DNA of 64,000 nucleotides from an uncultured Succinivibrionaceae bacterium (GTDB lineage Bacteria; Pseudomonadota; Gammaproteobacteria; Enterobacterales; Succinivibrionaceae): the NCBI GenBank assembly GCA_944393045.1, contig CALXYT010000004.1, forward strand, positions 1 to 64,000, written 5' to 3'. The notes below the pieces were generated by a model. The model did not search any database, was not told the origin of the DNA, and saw nothing but the letters and a program-made list of their open reading frames with translations. Positions 56,709 through 64,000 of this stretch are shown here, one piece after another. The position numbers and the translations under genes were made by a program. Each line of letters opens with the position of its first letter. Within the stretch, counting starts at the first letter, position 1.

Positions 56709-58640
56709 CTAAAGTGTTTGCGTTTTTAAGAACTCTTGATTTTTTTGTTCTAGTTCTTCATTTAAGCCTAACCACTCAAGTTCTATTTCTTCTAATTCTT
56801 GAGTAACTAAACTTTGTTTAGCAAGGTGCTCTTTTAATTTATCTTTATTTTGCGCCTCATAAATTTCGTTTGAGGCTAAAATATTATCAAGTTCATCTTT
56901 TTGAGCATTTAGCTTCTTAAGCCTTTGCTCTAGTTGATCAATTTTTTTCTTTAAAGGTCTAAGGGAATCTCTAAAAGATGCTTCAAGTCTTTTTTGCTCC
57001 TTAGTCTTGATAGTGGCTTTCTGGGCTATCTCTTCTTTATGAGCCTGCATTTTTGCTTGGTTTTTAGCTTTATCAAGCTCAATTAGATAATTATGGTAAT
57101 CATCTAAATCCCCCTCAAAAGGAGTTACTTTACCTTCTGAAACTAGATAAAACTCATTAGTAGAGGTGGTAAGAAGGTGTCTGTCATGCGATACAACTAC
57201 CAAAGCGCCTTTAAAATCAGCTAAAGCAATAACAATTGCCTCACGCATCATTAAATCTAGGTGGTTGGTTGGTTCATCAAGAAGCAGAAGATTTGGTTTT
57301 TGCCAAACAATAAGTGCTAAGGATAATCTTGCTTTTTCACCACCACTAAAAGTTTTTACTGAAGATAGTGCTTTATCACCGCTAAACCCAAAGCCTCCTA
57401 AAAAGGATCTTAAAGTAAGTTCTTTTTCAGTTGGGGCAATATGTTGCATATGGGCAAGAGGGGTAGATGTTACATCTAAAGCCTCAAGCTGATGCTGTGC
57501 AAAATAGCCTACTTTAATATTTTTAGAGATATTTATAGTACCTGATATTGGCGCAATAGATCCTGCAAGAGTTTTAATAAAAGTTGATTTACCAGCACCA
57601 TTACGACCAAGTAGACCTATACGAGAGCCTGGTACTAGGTTAAATTTAATATCATTTAATACTGTTTTGTCAGGATAACCTGCTGCAAGGTTCTCCATGG
57701 TAATTAGTGGAGTTGGTAAATCATCGGCCTCATAAAATTTAAAGTTAAATGGTGAATCTACTTGGGCAAGGACGATTTTCTCCATTTTTTCCATAGCTTT
57801 TAAGCGACTTTGAGCTTGCTTGGCTTTTGTTGCTTTGTATCTAAATCTATCAACAAAAGATTGCATATGGGCTAGTTGCTTTTGTTGTTTATCGTAAAGA
57901 GATTTTTCAAGTTCCAGTCTTCGTGCACGTTCAACTTCAAATTGTGAGTAGTTTCCTGTATAGGAATGAAATTTTTTCCCTTCTATATGTAGAATATGAG
58001 TTGTGATATTATCTAAGAAATCACGGTCATGGGAAATGATAATTAGTGTTCCTTGATAACCTTTTAAGTAATCCTCTAACCACATTACAGTATCTAAGTC
58101 TAAGTGGTTTGTAGGTTCATCAAGTAAGAGTAAATCGCTTGGGCATAGTAGAGCCTGAGCGAGATTTAATCTCATCCGCCAACCACCACTAAAAGCTTTA
58201 GTTGGTTTAGTAAAATCTTCTTGTGAAAACCCTAAACCAAGTAAGAGTGATTGAGCACGAGATTTTATGGTATAAGCTCCTGCTAGTTCCATTTCTTCAT
58301 GAATTTTAGCCTGAGCAATACCATCATTAGCTAATACCGCCTCGTTAAGCTTATATTCTAGCTCCCTATAATGTTTATCGCCATCGACAATATAGTCAAA
58401 AGCTGATTTTTCAAGTCCGACTGTTTCTTGAGCAACAGAGCTTATCACCCAATTTTTTGGGATAATAATTTCCCCTTTCTCAGGTTGTAATTCGCCTTTT
58501 AATAAGGCAAAAAAGGATGATTTACCACATCCATTGCGTCCAATTAGACCTACTTTAGTGTTAGGAAAGATAGTTGCGCTGGTATCTTCTAGTAAAGAAT
58601 TATTACCACGCATAAGTTCAAGGTTATTGATATAAATCAT
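56709..58640 (-). CDS. yheS: ABC-F ribosome-associated ATPase, YheS type
   Basis: 643 residues with two ABC domains and no membrane part. Walker A motifs are GRNGCGKSS and GRNGAGKST; signatures are FSGGWRMRLNLAQALL and FSGGEKARLSLALIV; both Walker B motifs read LLLLDEPTNHLDL. The linker between them is about 80 residues, and a charged coiled-coil tail ends the protein. Start region and length match E. coli YheS, an ABC-F factor that acts on stalled ribosomes. It is divergent from slyD. Confidence 0.93.
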   Translation of the reverse strand: MIYINNLELMRGNNSLLEDTSATIFPNTKVGLIGRNGCGKSSFFALLKGELQPEKGEIIIPKNWVISSVAQETVGLEKSAFDYIVDGDKHYRELEYKLNEAVLANDGIAQAKIHEEMELAGAYTIKSRAQSLLLGLGFSQEDFTKPTKAFSGGWRMRLNLAQALLCPSDLLLLDEPTNHLDLDTVMWLEDYLKGYQGTLIIISHDRDFLDNITTHILHIEGKKFHSYTGNYSQFEVERARRLELEKSLYDKQQKQLAHMQSFVDRFRYKATKAKQAQSRLKAMEKMEKIVLAQVDSPFNFKFYEADDLPTPLITMENLAAGYPDKTVLNDIKFNLVPGSRIGLLGRNGAGKSTFIKTLAGSIAPISGTINISKNIKVGYFAQHQLEALDVTSTPLAHMQHIAPTEKELTLRSFLGGFGFSGDKALSSVKTFSGGEKARLSLALIVWQKPNLLLLDEPTNHLDLMMREAIVIALADFKGALVVVSHDRHLLTTSTNEFYLVSEGKVTPFEGDLDDYHNYLIELDKAKNQAKMQAHKEEIAQKATIKTKEQKRLEASFRDSLRPLKKKIDQLEQRLKKLNAQKDELDNILASNEIYEAQNKDKLKEHLAKQSLVTQELEEIELEWLGLNEELEQKNQEFLKTQTL

Positions 58641-58700
58641 GAAAGTGTCACAAATACGATAAAATATAGCAGTATTATACTGTTTTTTCTAATGTTTATG

Positions 58701-58747
58701 TTGCTTAGTATTTTTTTTATTATTCTATAATTACACTATGTTATAAT
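58701..58747 (+). promoter_or_regulatory. Promoter region of slyD
   Basis: Two perfect TATAAT hexamers (58726-58731 and 58742-58747) lie in the yheS-slyD gap. TTGCTT at 58701-58706 is a possible -35 for the first, at a rather long spacing of 19. Confidence 0.4.
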
Positions 58748-58785
58748 TAACTCGTATGAATTTAGATAATTGTAGGTTGAAAAGC

Positions 58786-59496
58786 ATGAAAATAACAGAA
58801 AATACTGTTGCTGACATTGATTTTATTGTTACTGATAAAGATGGAAAGGTTATTGATACTAATCATGGCGATAAGCCATTCGCTGTGTTAATTGGTCATG
58901 GATCCATGGTTCCAGGTTTAGAAGAAGCTCTTTTAGACCATGAGCCTGGTGATCAGATCAATTGTGTTGTGCCACCTGAAAAAGCATATGGCGTACGCAA
59001 TGATAATTTAGTACAAGTGCTTGATAAATCAATGTTTGGGGATAATGAACCTCAAGTTGATGATGTGTTTTTAGCAGATACTGATTTAGGTCCTGCACAT
59101 ATTAGAGTTACAAAAGTTTGTGACAATGAGGTGTTTGTTGATGGTAACCACCCATTAGCAGGTGAGACTTTGCATTTTGTGGTGGATGTTATCGCTGTGA
59201 GAGAAGCAACTGCTTCTGAAATTGATCATGGGCATGTACATGAAGATGGTAAGTGCTCTTGTGAACATGATCATGAGGATGGCGAACATAAGTGCTGTGG
59301 CAGACATCATCACCATGACGAAGATGGCGAACATAATTGCTGTGGCAGACATCATCACCATGATGAAGATAGTGAGCATAAGTGCTGTGGCAGACATCAT
59401 CACCATGATGAAGATGGTGAGCATAAGTGCTGTGGCAGACATCATCACCATGATGAAGATGGTGAGCATAAGTGCTGTGGTAAGCATAACCACTAA
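58786..59496 (+). CDS. slyD: SlyD prolyl isomerase and metallochaperone
   Basis: FKBP-type peptidyl-prolyl isomerase with chaperone and nickel-handling roles. ATG 58786 (MKITENTVADIDFIV) matches the family start. It has 236 residues. The FKBP part is split by the insert-in-flap chaperone domain, as in SlyD: LIGHGSMVPGLEEALLDHEPGD and PPEKAYGVRNDNLV, then GNHPLAGETLHFVVDVIAVREA. The tail from about 150 is an expanded His/Cys region of tandem 15-residue units (GEHKCCGRHHHHDED). Next to yheS, as in E. coli. Confidence 0.94.
   Translation: MKITENTVADIDFIVTDKDGKVIDTNHGDKPFAVLIGHGSMVPGLEEALLDHEPGDQINCVVPPEKAYGVRNDNLVQVLDKSMFGDNEPQVDDVFLADTDLGPAHIRVTKVCDNEVFVDGNHPLAGETLHFVVDVIAVREATASEIDHGHVHEDGKCSCEHDHEDGEHKCCGRHHHHDEDGEHNCCGRHHHHDEDSEHKCCGRHHHHDEDGEHKCCGRHHHHDEDGEHKCCGKHNH
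59278..59496 (+). repeat. Tandem 45-bp repeat in slyD encoding metal-binding units
   Basis: Four full 45-bp units (59278-59457) and a partial fifth encode DGEHKCCGRHHHHDE with minor changes (N for K, S for G). Third-base differences decrease towards the 3' end, suggesting recent duplication of the distal copies. Unit number may vary between strains. Confidence 0.93.
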
Positions 59497-59582
59497 TCAA
59501 GCATAATACTTTAAAAATAAAGTTAAGGAGTTGGGATAAGGTTATCTCAGCTCCTTTGTATAATGTTATCTGGTTTATTTAT

Positions 59583-61076
59583 ATGAAATTTATTATTAAG
59601 CTTTTTCCTGAAATTATTATAAAAAGTAAGACTGTGCGTCAGATGATGATGAAGGTTTTACAGCGTAATATCCGTAATGTATTAGCTCGCCAAAAAATAA
59701 GTGTTAGAGTTATGGCTGATTGGGATAAGCTTATCATCAATACTAATGATGATGAAAATAATCCTAATTTAACTAGTAAAGAAGTAGTAAGCTTTTTAGT
59801 TAATATTCCAGGTATTCAAACAATATTAGCAGTAGAAGAATTATCTTATACAGATATGCATGATATTTATGAGCAAACTGCTAAATATTATGGATCACAA
59901 ATTGCCGATAAAACATTTTGCGTGCGTGTTAAAAGAAAAGGTAATCAAGATTTTCATTCCATTGATGTGGAACAATACGTTGGTGGTGGTTTAAATCAGA
60001 ATTTTCCGTCAAAGGGCGTAAAATTAAAGAATCCTGATTTAACCATTAATTTAGAAATTGATAATGATAAGTTATTTTTAGTAACTAAAAAGTATGCAGG
60101 CTTAGGTGGTTATCCATTATCAACCCAAAGTGATGTGTTAAGTTTAATTAGTGGTGGTTTTGATTCTGGGGTTTCTACTTACCAGTTTATTAAACGTGGG
60201 TGTCGTGTACATTATTTATTTTTTAATATGGGTGGTACGGCTCATGAGGTGGGCGTAAAAGAAGAAAGTTATTATATTTGGGATAAATTTGCCTCATCTC
60301 ATAAGGTTCGTTTTATTAGCGTTCCATTTGAGGAGATGGTAGGAGAGATCTTAACTAAAACTGATCACAGCGTAAGAGGGGTAATTCTTAAGCGTATGAT
60401 GATGCGTGTTGCCTCAAAAATTGCACAAAAACTTGGAATTGAGGCATTAGTAACAGGTGAGAGTGTAGGACAGGTATCCAGTCAAACAGTTACTAATCTA
60501 TCAGTTATTGACAGGGTGTCTGACACTTTAATTTTACGTCCTTTAATTGTAAGTGATAAACAAGATATTATTGATGTAGCTCGTAAAATTGGTACTAGTC
60601 ATTTTGCTGAATCAATGCCTGAGTATTGTGGCATTATCTCCGATAGACCAACCGTTAAGGCTGATGAGACTTTTGTGAAGGAACAAGAGGCTTTAATGGA
60701 TTTATCACTTATTGATAAAATGGTCGAAAATTCTAAATGGATGGATATTAGAGAAGTTCTTAATGACACTAAAAAAATGGTGCAAGAGGTGGAGATAGCT
60801 ACATTTGCAGCTAGTAATGAGGTGGTAGTAGATATTAGAGCACAAGATGAAATAGACAAGTCTCCACTTATTACTGACAAACCACATTTAATTATTCCAT
60901 TTTTTAAGATTGCAAAAGAATTTTCACAGCTTGATCAAAGAAAGACTTATTTACTTTATTGTGATAAAGGGGTAATGAGTAAGATGCAGGCTATGTATAT
61001 TAAGGAATTAGGTTTTTTGAATGTGAAAATTTATCGACCAAATCCAAAGTCAGCAGGATGTCAGGCGCAAGGTTAG
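59583..61076 (+). CDS. thiI: tRNA 4-thiouridine synthase / thiamine thiazole sulfurtransferase
   Basis: Transfers sulfur to U8 of tRNA and to ThiS. ATG 59583 gives MKFIIKLFPEIIIKS, as in E. coli. It has 497 residues: NFLD-THUMP (to about 165), the adenylating PP-loop domain (SGGFDSGVSTY), the conserved Cys in MPEYCGIISDRPTVKA, and a C-terminal rhodanese domain with the persulfide Cys in LLYCDKGVMS. Both Cys needed for sulfur transfer are present. yajL and panE are on the opposite strand. Confidence 0.95.
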   Translation: MKFIIKLFPEIIIKSKTVRQMMMKVLQRNIRNVLARQKISVRVMADWDKLIINTNDDENNPNLTSKEVVSFLVNIPGIQTILAVEELSYTDMHDIYEQTAKYYGSQIADKTFCVRVKRKGNQDFHSIDVEQYVGGGLNQNFPSKGVKLKNPDLTINLEIDNDKLFLVTKKYAGLGGYPLSTQSDVLSLISGGFDSGVSTYQFIKRGCRVHYLFFNMGGTAHEVGVKEESYYIWDKFASSHKVRFISVPFEEMVGEILTKTDHSVRGVILKRMMMRVASKIAQKLGIEALVTGESVGQVSSQTVTNLSVIDRVSDTLILRPLIVSDKQDIIDVARKIGTSHFAESMPEYCGIISDRPTVKADETFVKEQEALMDLSLIDKMVENSKWMDIREVLNDTKKMVQEVEIATFAASNEVVVDIRAQDEIDKSPLITDKPHLIIPFFKIAKEFSQLDQRKTYLLYCDKGVMSKMQAMYIKELGFLNVKIYRPNPKSAGCQAQG

Positions 61077-61092
61077 TAACAAGTATGTAAAA

Positions 61093-61127
61093 TTAAAGCT
61101 GAGCATTCCAACTCAGCTTTAACTTTT
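61093..61127. terminator. Bidirectional terminator between thiI and yajL
   Basis: Perfect arms TTAAAGCTGAG and CTCAGCTTTAA around CATTCCAA, with CTTTTT after. Confidence 0.85.
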
Positions 61128-61142
61128 TAGATGTGGTAGTAC

Positions 61143-61730
61143 TTACTTAGTACATTCAGTATAGAGCATATCATCGCTCACTTTATTTGCTACCTCATCA
61201 CTAACAAGGTATCTTGTTAGTGCTAAACCAAAGGCAATACCATAGGCAGGACCTTTTGCGGTAATAAGATGATGTTCTTTATCAACCACAACACCTTCAT
61301 CTACTAAATTTGGAATATCTGAGGTAGTTCCTGGATAACCTGTTGCTTTAGTTTGCGCTGTTAAAATGCCATGGTTAGCCAATACCAAACCAGGAGCCGC
61401 ACAGATAGCACCAATTAGTTTGCCACTGCTTTGCTGCATTTTTAATAATTTGCCTACATATAGTGAGTCACGGCAGTTTAATGATCCTTGGTAACCACCT
61501 GGGATAATTATGGCATCAATATCAGTAATATCAATATCTTTAAGAAGAGCATCACCTTTTAAGATTGTACCATGGGCACATTTTATACTAGTAGAGTTCT
61601 CTTGGTTTAAAGTACCTAAAATTACTTTAACCCCACCACGGCTAAGAGTATCAGTAACGCTTATGACTTCTAGTTCTTCAGCACCTGGGGAGATAATAAC
61701 AAGTGCTTTAGGAGATTTGCAGTTGGCCAT
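61143..61730 (-). CDS. yajL: DJ-1/PfpI protein YajL
   Basis: 195 residues. The conserved Cys nucleophile lies in GAICAAPGLVLA, and the supporting Glu in GAEELE near the N-terminus. PGGYQGSLNCRDS and the GYPGTT loop are typical. YajL is a stress protein (proposed chaperone and deglycase). It lies 5 bases after panE on the same strand and beside thiI, the E. coli cluster. Confidence 0.9.
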   Translation of the reverse strand: MANCKSPKALVIISPGAEELEVISVTDTLSRGGVKVILGTLNQENSTSIKCAHGTILKGDALLKDIDITDIDAIIIPGGYQGSLNCRDSLYVGKLLKMQQSSGKLIGAICAAPGLVLANHGILTAQTKATGYPGTTSDIPNLVDEGVVVDKEHHLITAKGPAYGIAFGLALTRYLVSDEVANKVSDDMLYTECTK

Positions 61731-61735
61731 AGTTT

Positions 61736-62638
61736 TTAGTCCTTATGTAATAAATGATAAAGGTTGTTTATATGAGGAAGTGAAATATTAAGTTCCTTTG
61801 CTTTAATTATAAAAATTCCCAGAATATTATCAAGTTCCGTCTTACGATTATAGCGATAATCTTGATACATTGAGGAGTAATTTTCTCTGGTTTTTTGGAT
61901 TACCTCTAATGTTAGGTCTAATAACTCTTTAGCGCTTAAAGGATATCTTAATAGATGAAAAACTAATGAGATTTCTGTGGCTAAATCATGTAGTTCCGCG
62001 AGATGCTCAAGTAACTTACCATTAGTGCATTGATATTTTACAGTTAATGGGTTAATCATGGCATTTATTGCAAGTTTTTTTAAGAGCACCTTATCGATGT
62101 TGCTAGAAAAGACTGAGTTAGGGATTGCAAGCTTTAATTTATGTAAAAGTTTTTGGGTGGTAGGAGTTTTTTCAATAAAAGTGGTTCCTAATCCTTTAAA
62201 AAATAGGGTGAATTTTTTATGAAAGGCTCCATTGGTAGTGCTTGCATGGAAAACAAGGTTATTAGGGAGCATCTTTTTTAGATCTTGCTGCGCTCCATAG
62301 CCATTACACATATCGATAATAATGCTCTTGGGTTTTAAATAAGGTTTGATTTGCTTGCCGACTTCTTTTAGCTGATAGGCTTTAGTAGTTATTAATATGA
62401 TATCGGCATACTTTATTGATGTTTTAGGAGTTATTTTAGCGAAAAAGTATGTTTTTTTTGGTAAAATAGGAGGTTTTGTATGGCAGTTAAGTTGCAAGGA
62501 TACTTTTTTGGGGTAAGATAGTCTCGGGTCACAGAAGCTTGTTTGAAATAGCTTACTTCTTGTTATAAAGTGATAATAAAGCTGTCCGATACTTCCTGCA
62601 CCAATAATCATCAGATGTGGTAATGTTTTCTTATACAT
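61736..62638 (-). CDS. panE: 2-dehydropantoate 2-reductase
   Basis: NADPH reduction of ketopantoate to pantoate in pantothenate synthesis. It has 300 residues. The Rossmann motif is IIGAGSIGQL. The catalytic Lys is probably in LLKKLAINAMINPLTV, and NPLT is the family motif. The C-terminal helical domain carries the SSMYQDYRYNRKTELD signature. It is the first gene of panE-yajL. Confidence 0.92.
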   Translation of the reverse strand: MYKKTLPHLMIIGAGSIGQLYYHFITRSKLFQTSFCDPRLSYPKKVSLQLNCHTKPPILPKKTYFFAKITPKTSIKYADIILITTKAYQLKEVGKQIKPYLKPKSIIIDMCNGYGAQQDLKKMLPNNLVFHASTTNGAFHKKFTLFFKGLGTTFIEKTPTTQKLLHKLKLAIPNSVFSSNIDKVLLKKLAINAMINPLTVKYQCTNGKLLEHLAELHDLATEISLVFHLLRYPLSAKELLDLTLEVIQKTRENYSSMYQDYRYNRKTELDNILGIFIIKAKELNISLPHINNLYHLLHKD

Positions 62639-62742
62639 AAGTTCTTATTATTACCATGTTATATGAAAAAACTAGAAAAGCATTATAAAGTAAAACATTT
62701 ATAATGTAGGATTTTTCTTTGTTAAAGATATAGGGCTATTTT

Positions 62743-62994
62743 ATGGCAGATAAGGAAAATAATCTATCTTTTGAAGAGATGCTTGAACAATTAGAAAAAT
62801 GTGTTTCTATTTTGCAAACTGAAAATATAACCCTTGAAGAACAATTGCGAGTATTTACTCAGGGAGTTGAGCTAGTTGGTAGATGTCAAGAGCAATTAAA
62901 GAATGCCGAAAATAAGATAAAACTCTTAACGCAAAATGCTAATCGCATAGTTTTACAGGATACTAATTTTGATACTCCTAAGGAACAATTTTAA
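62743..62994 (+). CDS. xseB: Exodeoxyribonuclease VII small subunit
   Basis: 83 residues, helical hairpin. SFEEMLEQLEKCVSILQTENITLEEQLRVFTQGVEL matches the XseB signature. Together with XseA it degrades single-stranded DNA. It starts the xseB-ispA-dxs unit typical of gammaproteobacteria. Confidence 0.94.
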   Translation: MADKENNLSFEEMLEQLEKCVSILQTENITLEEQLRVFTQGVELVGRCQEQLKNAENKIKLLTQNANRIVLQDTNFDTPKEQF

Positions 62995-63028
62995 AGTTAA
63001 GCAAGTAGCAAAATAACAGGAAAAGAAG

Positions 63029-63916
63029 ATGGATTTGAAGCAGTCAATAGTAGATTTTCAGCAAAGAGTAAATACCTACTTAGAAAATTATCTTAATAAT
63101 ATGCAGCTAGTAGCCCCAAAACTTCAGGAAGCCATGATGTATGGTGTATTACTTGGAGGTAAAAGGGTTAGACCATTTTTAGTTTATAGTGTGGCTAAAA
63201 TGCTTGGGGCAGATTTAGCTATTGCTGATAAGCCAGCCGCTGCTATTGAATGTATTCATGCCTATTCATTAATTCATGATGATTTACCTGCTATGGATAA
63301 TGATGAACTAAGACGAGGAAAACCTACTGTTCACGTAGTATTTGGTGAGGCGCAAGCTATCTTAGCAGGTGATGCTTTACAATCATTAGCCTTTGAGATA
63401 TTAGCCCAGGATTTTAATGCTCCAAGTTTGCTTGCTAATCAAGTTGCTATGCTTCAAATTCTGGCAAAAGGCGCAGGGGTTGAGGGAATGTGTGGAGGAC
63501 AAGAGCTTGATCTTGAGGCAGAAGGCAAGCTTGTAAGTCAGCAACAATTAGAAAAAGTCCATCGCCATAAAACAGGAGCTCTTATTGAGGCTGCTGTTTT
63601 AATGGGAATGCTTTGTGTAAAAGATACTCCAAAAGATATTAAAGATGCTTTAGCTACTTATGCGCGCAATATTGGGCTAGCTTTTCAGGTCTGGGATGAT
63701 GTGCTAGATATTATTTCTGATACCAAAACTTTAGGTAAACCACAAGGTTCAGATCTTCAAGAAGAAAAAAGCACTTATCCACGTTTAATGGGGGTTGATA
63801 ATGCGAAAGCTTATGCAAAGAAGCTTTCCCTAGAGGCCATAGATGCTATTAAGGATATTAAAGGTAGCGAGGTTTTACAAAGTTTTGCTGAATTTATTGT
63901 AACAAGGGATCATTAA
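63029..63916 (+). CDS. ispA: Farnesyl diphosphate synthase
   Basis: Condenses IPP with DMAPP and then GPP to make farnesyl diphosphate. It has 295 residues. The first Asp-rich motif is HDDLPAMDND and the second WDDVLDI; LLGGKRVRPFL binds diphosphate, and GGQELDLEAEGK is conserved. It follows xseB and precedes dxs by 8 bases. Confidence 0.95.
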   Translation: MDLKQSIVDFQQRVNTYLENYLNNMQLVAPKLQEAMMYGVLLGGKRVRPFLVYSVAKMLGADLAIADKPAAAIECIHAYSLIHDDLPAMDNDELRRGKPTVHVVFGEAQAILAGDALQSLAFEILAQDFNAPSLLANQVAMLQILAKGAGVEGMCGGQELDLEAEGKLVSQQQLEKVHRHKTGALIEAAVLMGMLCVKDTPKDIKDALATYARNIGLAFQVWDDVLDIISDTKTLGKPQGSDLQEEKSTYPRLMGVDNAKAYAKKLSLEAIDAIKDIKGSEVLQSFAEFIVTRDH

Positions 63917-63924
63917 TTTAAATT

Positions 63925-64000
63925 ATGGATGGTTTTTTATTACTTAAAGAGATAAATTCTCCAAACGATTTACGTAAATTACCAGTTGCAAACCTTCAAA
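63925..64000 (+). CDS. dxs: 1-deoxy-D-xylulose-5-phosphate synthase, N-terminus only
   Basis: The frame from ATG 63925 runs off the window after 25 codons. It reads LLLKEINSPNDLRKLPVANL, matching the start of Dxs (LL-x-INSP-x-DLRKL). Position after ispA supports the call. Dxs condenses pyruvate and glyceraldehyde 3-phosphate in the MEP isoprenoid pathway. Confidence 0.88.
   Translation, partial: MDGFLLLKEINSPNDLRKLPVANLQ

Noticed and set aside
59278-59496. CRISPR-like regular repeat
   Set aside because: Units are contiguous without spacers and lie in frame inside slyD.
59155-59506. Three further long ORFs on both strands over the slyD tail
   Set aside because: They arise because the 45-bp repeat is open in several frames; their products are repetitive and match nothing. 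slyD explains the region.

Overview
This is an AT-rich bacterial chromosome window carrying mostly housekeeping genes. The gene families and many neighbour pairs are gammaproteobacterial. They include mrcA divergent from pilMNOPQ followed by aroK-aroB-damX-rpe-gph-trpS; argD next to crp; slyX next to fkpA; yheS next to slyD; thiI-yajL-panE; and xseB-ispA-dxs. The very AT-rich sequence and the reshuffled order suggest a host-associated lineage such as the Aeromonadales/Succinivibrionaceae, but that placement is inference. No tRNA, rRNA, CRISPR array, prophage or intact insertion sequence was seen.

Layout. 0-2.4 kb: a type IV pilin ORF that has lost its prepilin signal, a small lipoprotein behind a CRP-type promoter, and xerD. 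2.4-4.7 kb: aroQ-accB-accC. 5-9 kb: glyA with a structured 3' region, then nrdR-ribD-ribE. 9.3-15 kb: a LysM protein, a zinc-ribbon topoisomerase-like protein, purE-tsaC-aroE-rsmJ and a Bcr-type exporter. 15-18.6 kb: ribH-nusB-thiL, slyX and fkpA. 18.7-27 kb: dsbD, a membrane-anchored NERD-like protein, groS-groL behind a heat-shock-type promoter, and a PAS-GGDEF-EAL protein. 27.3-35 kb: mrcA and pilMNOPQ. 35-36 kb: a decayed group II intron. 36-42 kb: aroK, aroB, damX, rpe, gph, trpS. 42-46.3 kb: an RND efflux pair. 46.6-52 kb: argD, crp, a PlsC-type acyltransferase and ornithine decarboxylase. 52.5-55.8 kb: minor pilins fimT-pilV-pilW-pilX-pilE. 55.8-64 kb: rlmJ, yheS, slyD, thiI, yajL, panE, xseB, ispA and the start of dxs.

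How the genes connect. pilMNOPQ (inner-membrane alignment complex and secretin), the minor pilins and the broken pilin show that the cell makes, or recently made, type IV pili. ribD/ribE/ribH form part of riboflavin synthesis, with the ribA and ribB steps outside the window. aroQ, aroE, aroK and aroB cover four shikimate steps. CRP keeps the E. coli-type recognition helix, and two candidate CRP boxes lie in the window.

No clearly new multi-gene system was found. The observations most worth following are RNA-level or gene-decay signals: the pilin without a processing site; the ornithine decarboxylase leader; mutually exclusive pairings upstream of crp; a hairpin abutting the groS start; a candidate small RNA after glyA; the group II intron remnant; a NERD domain lacking its catalytic Glu; and SlyD's 15-residue metal-binding repeats. 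Expected neighbours missing from their usual places are dprA, dam, pilY1 and ribBA.
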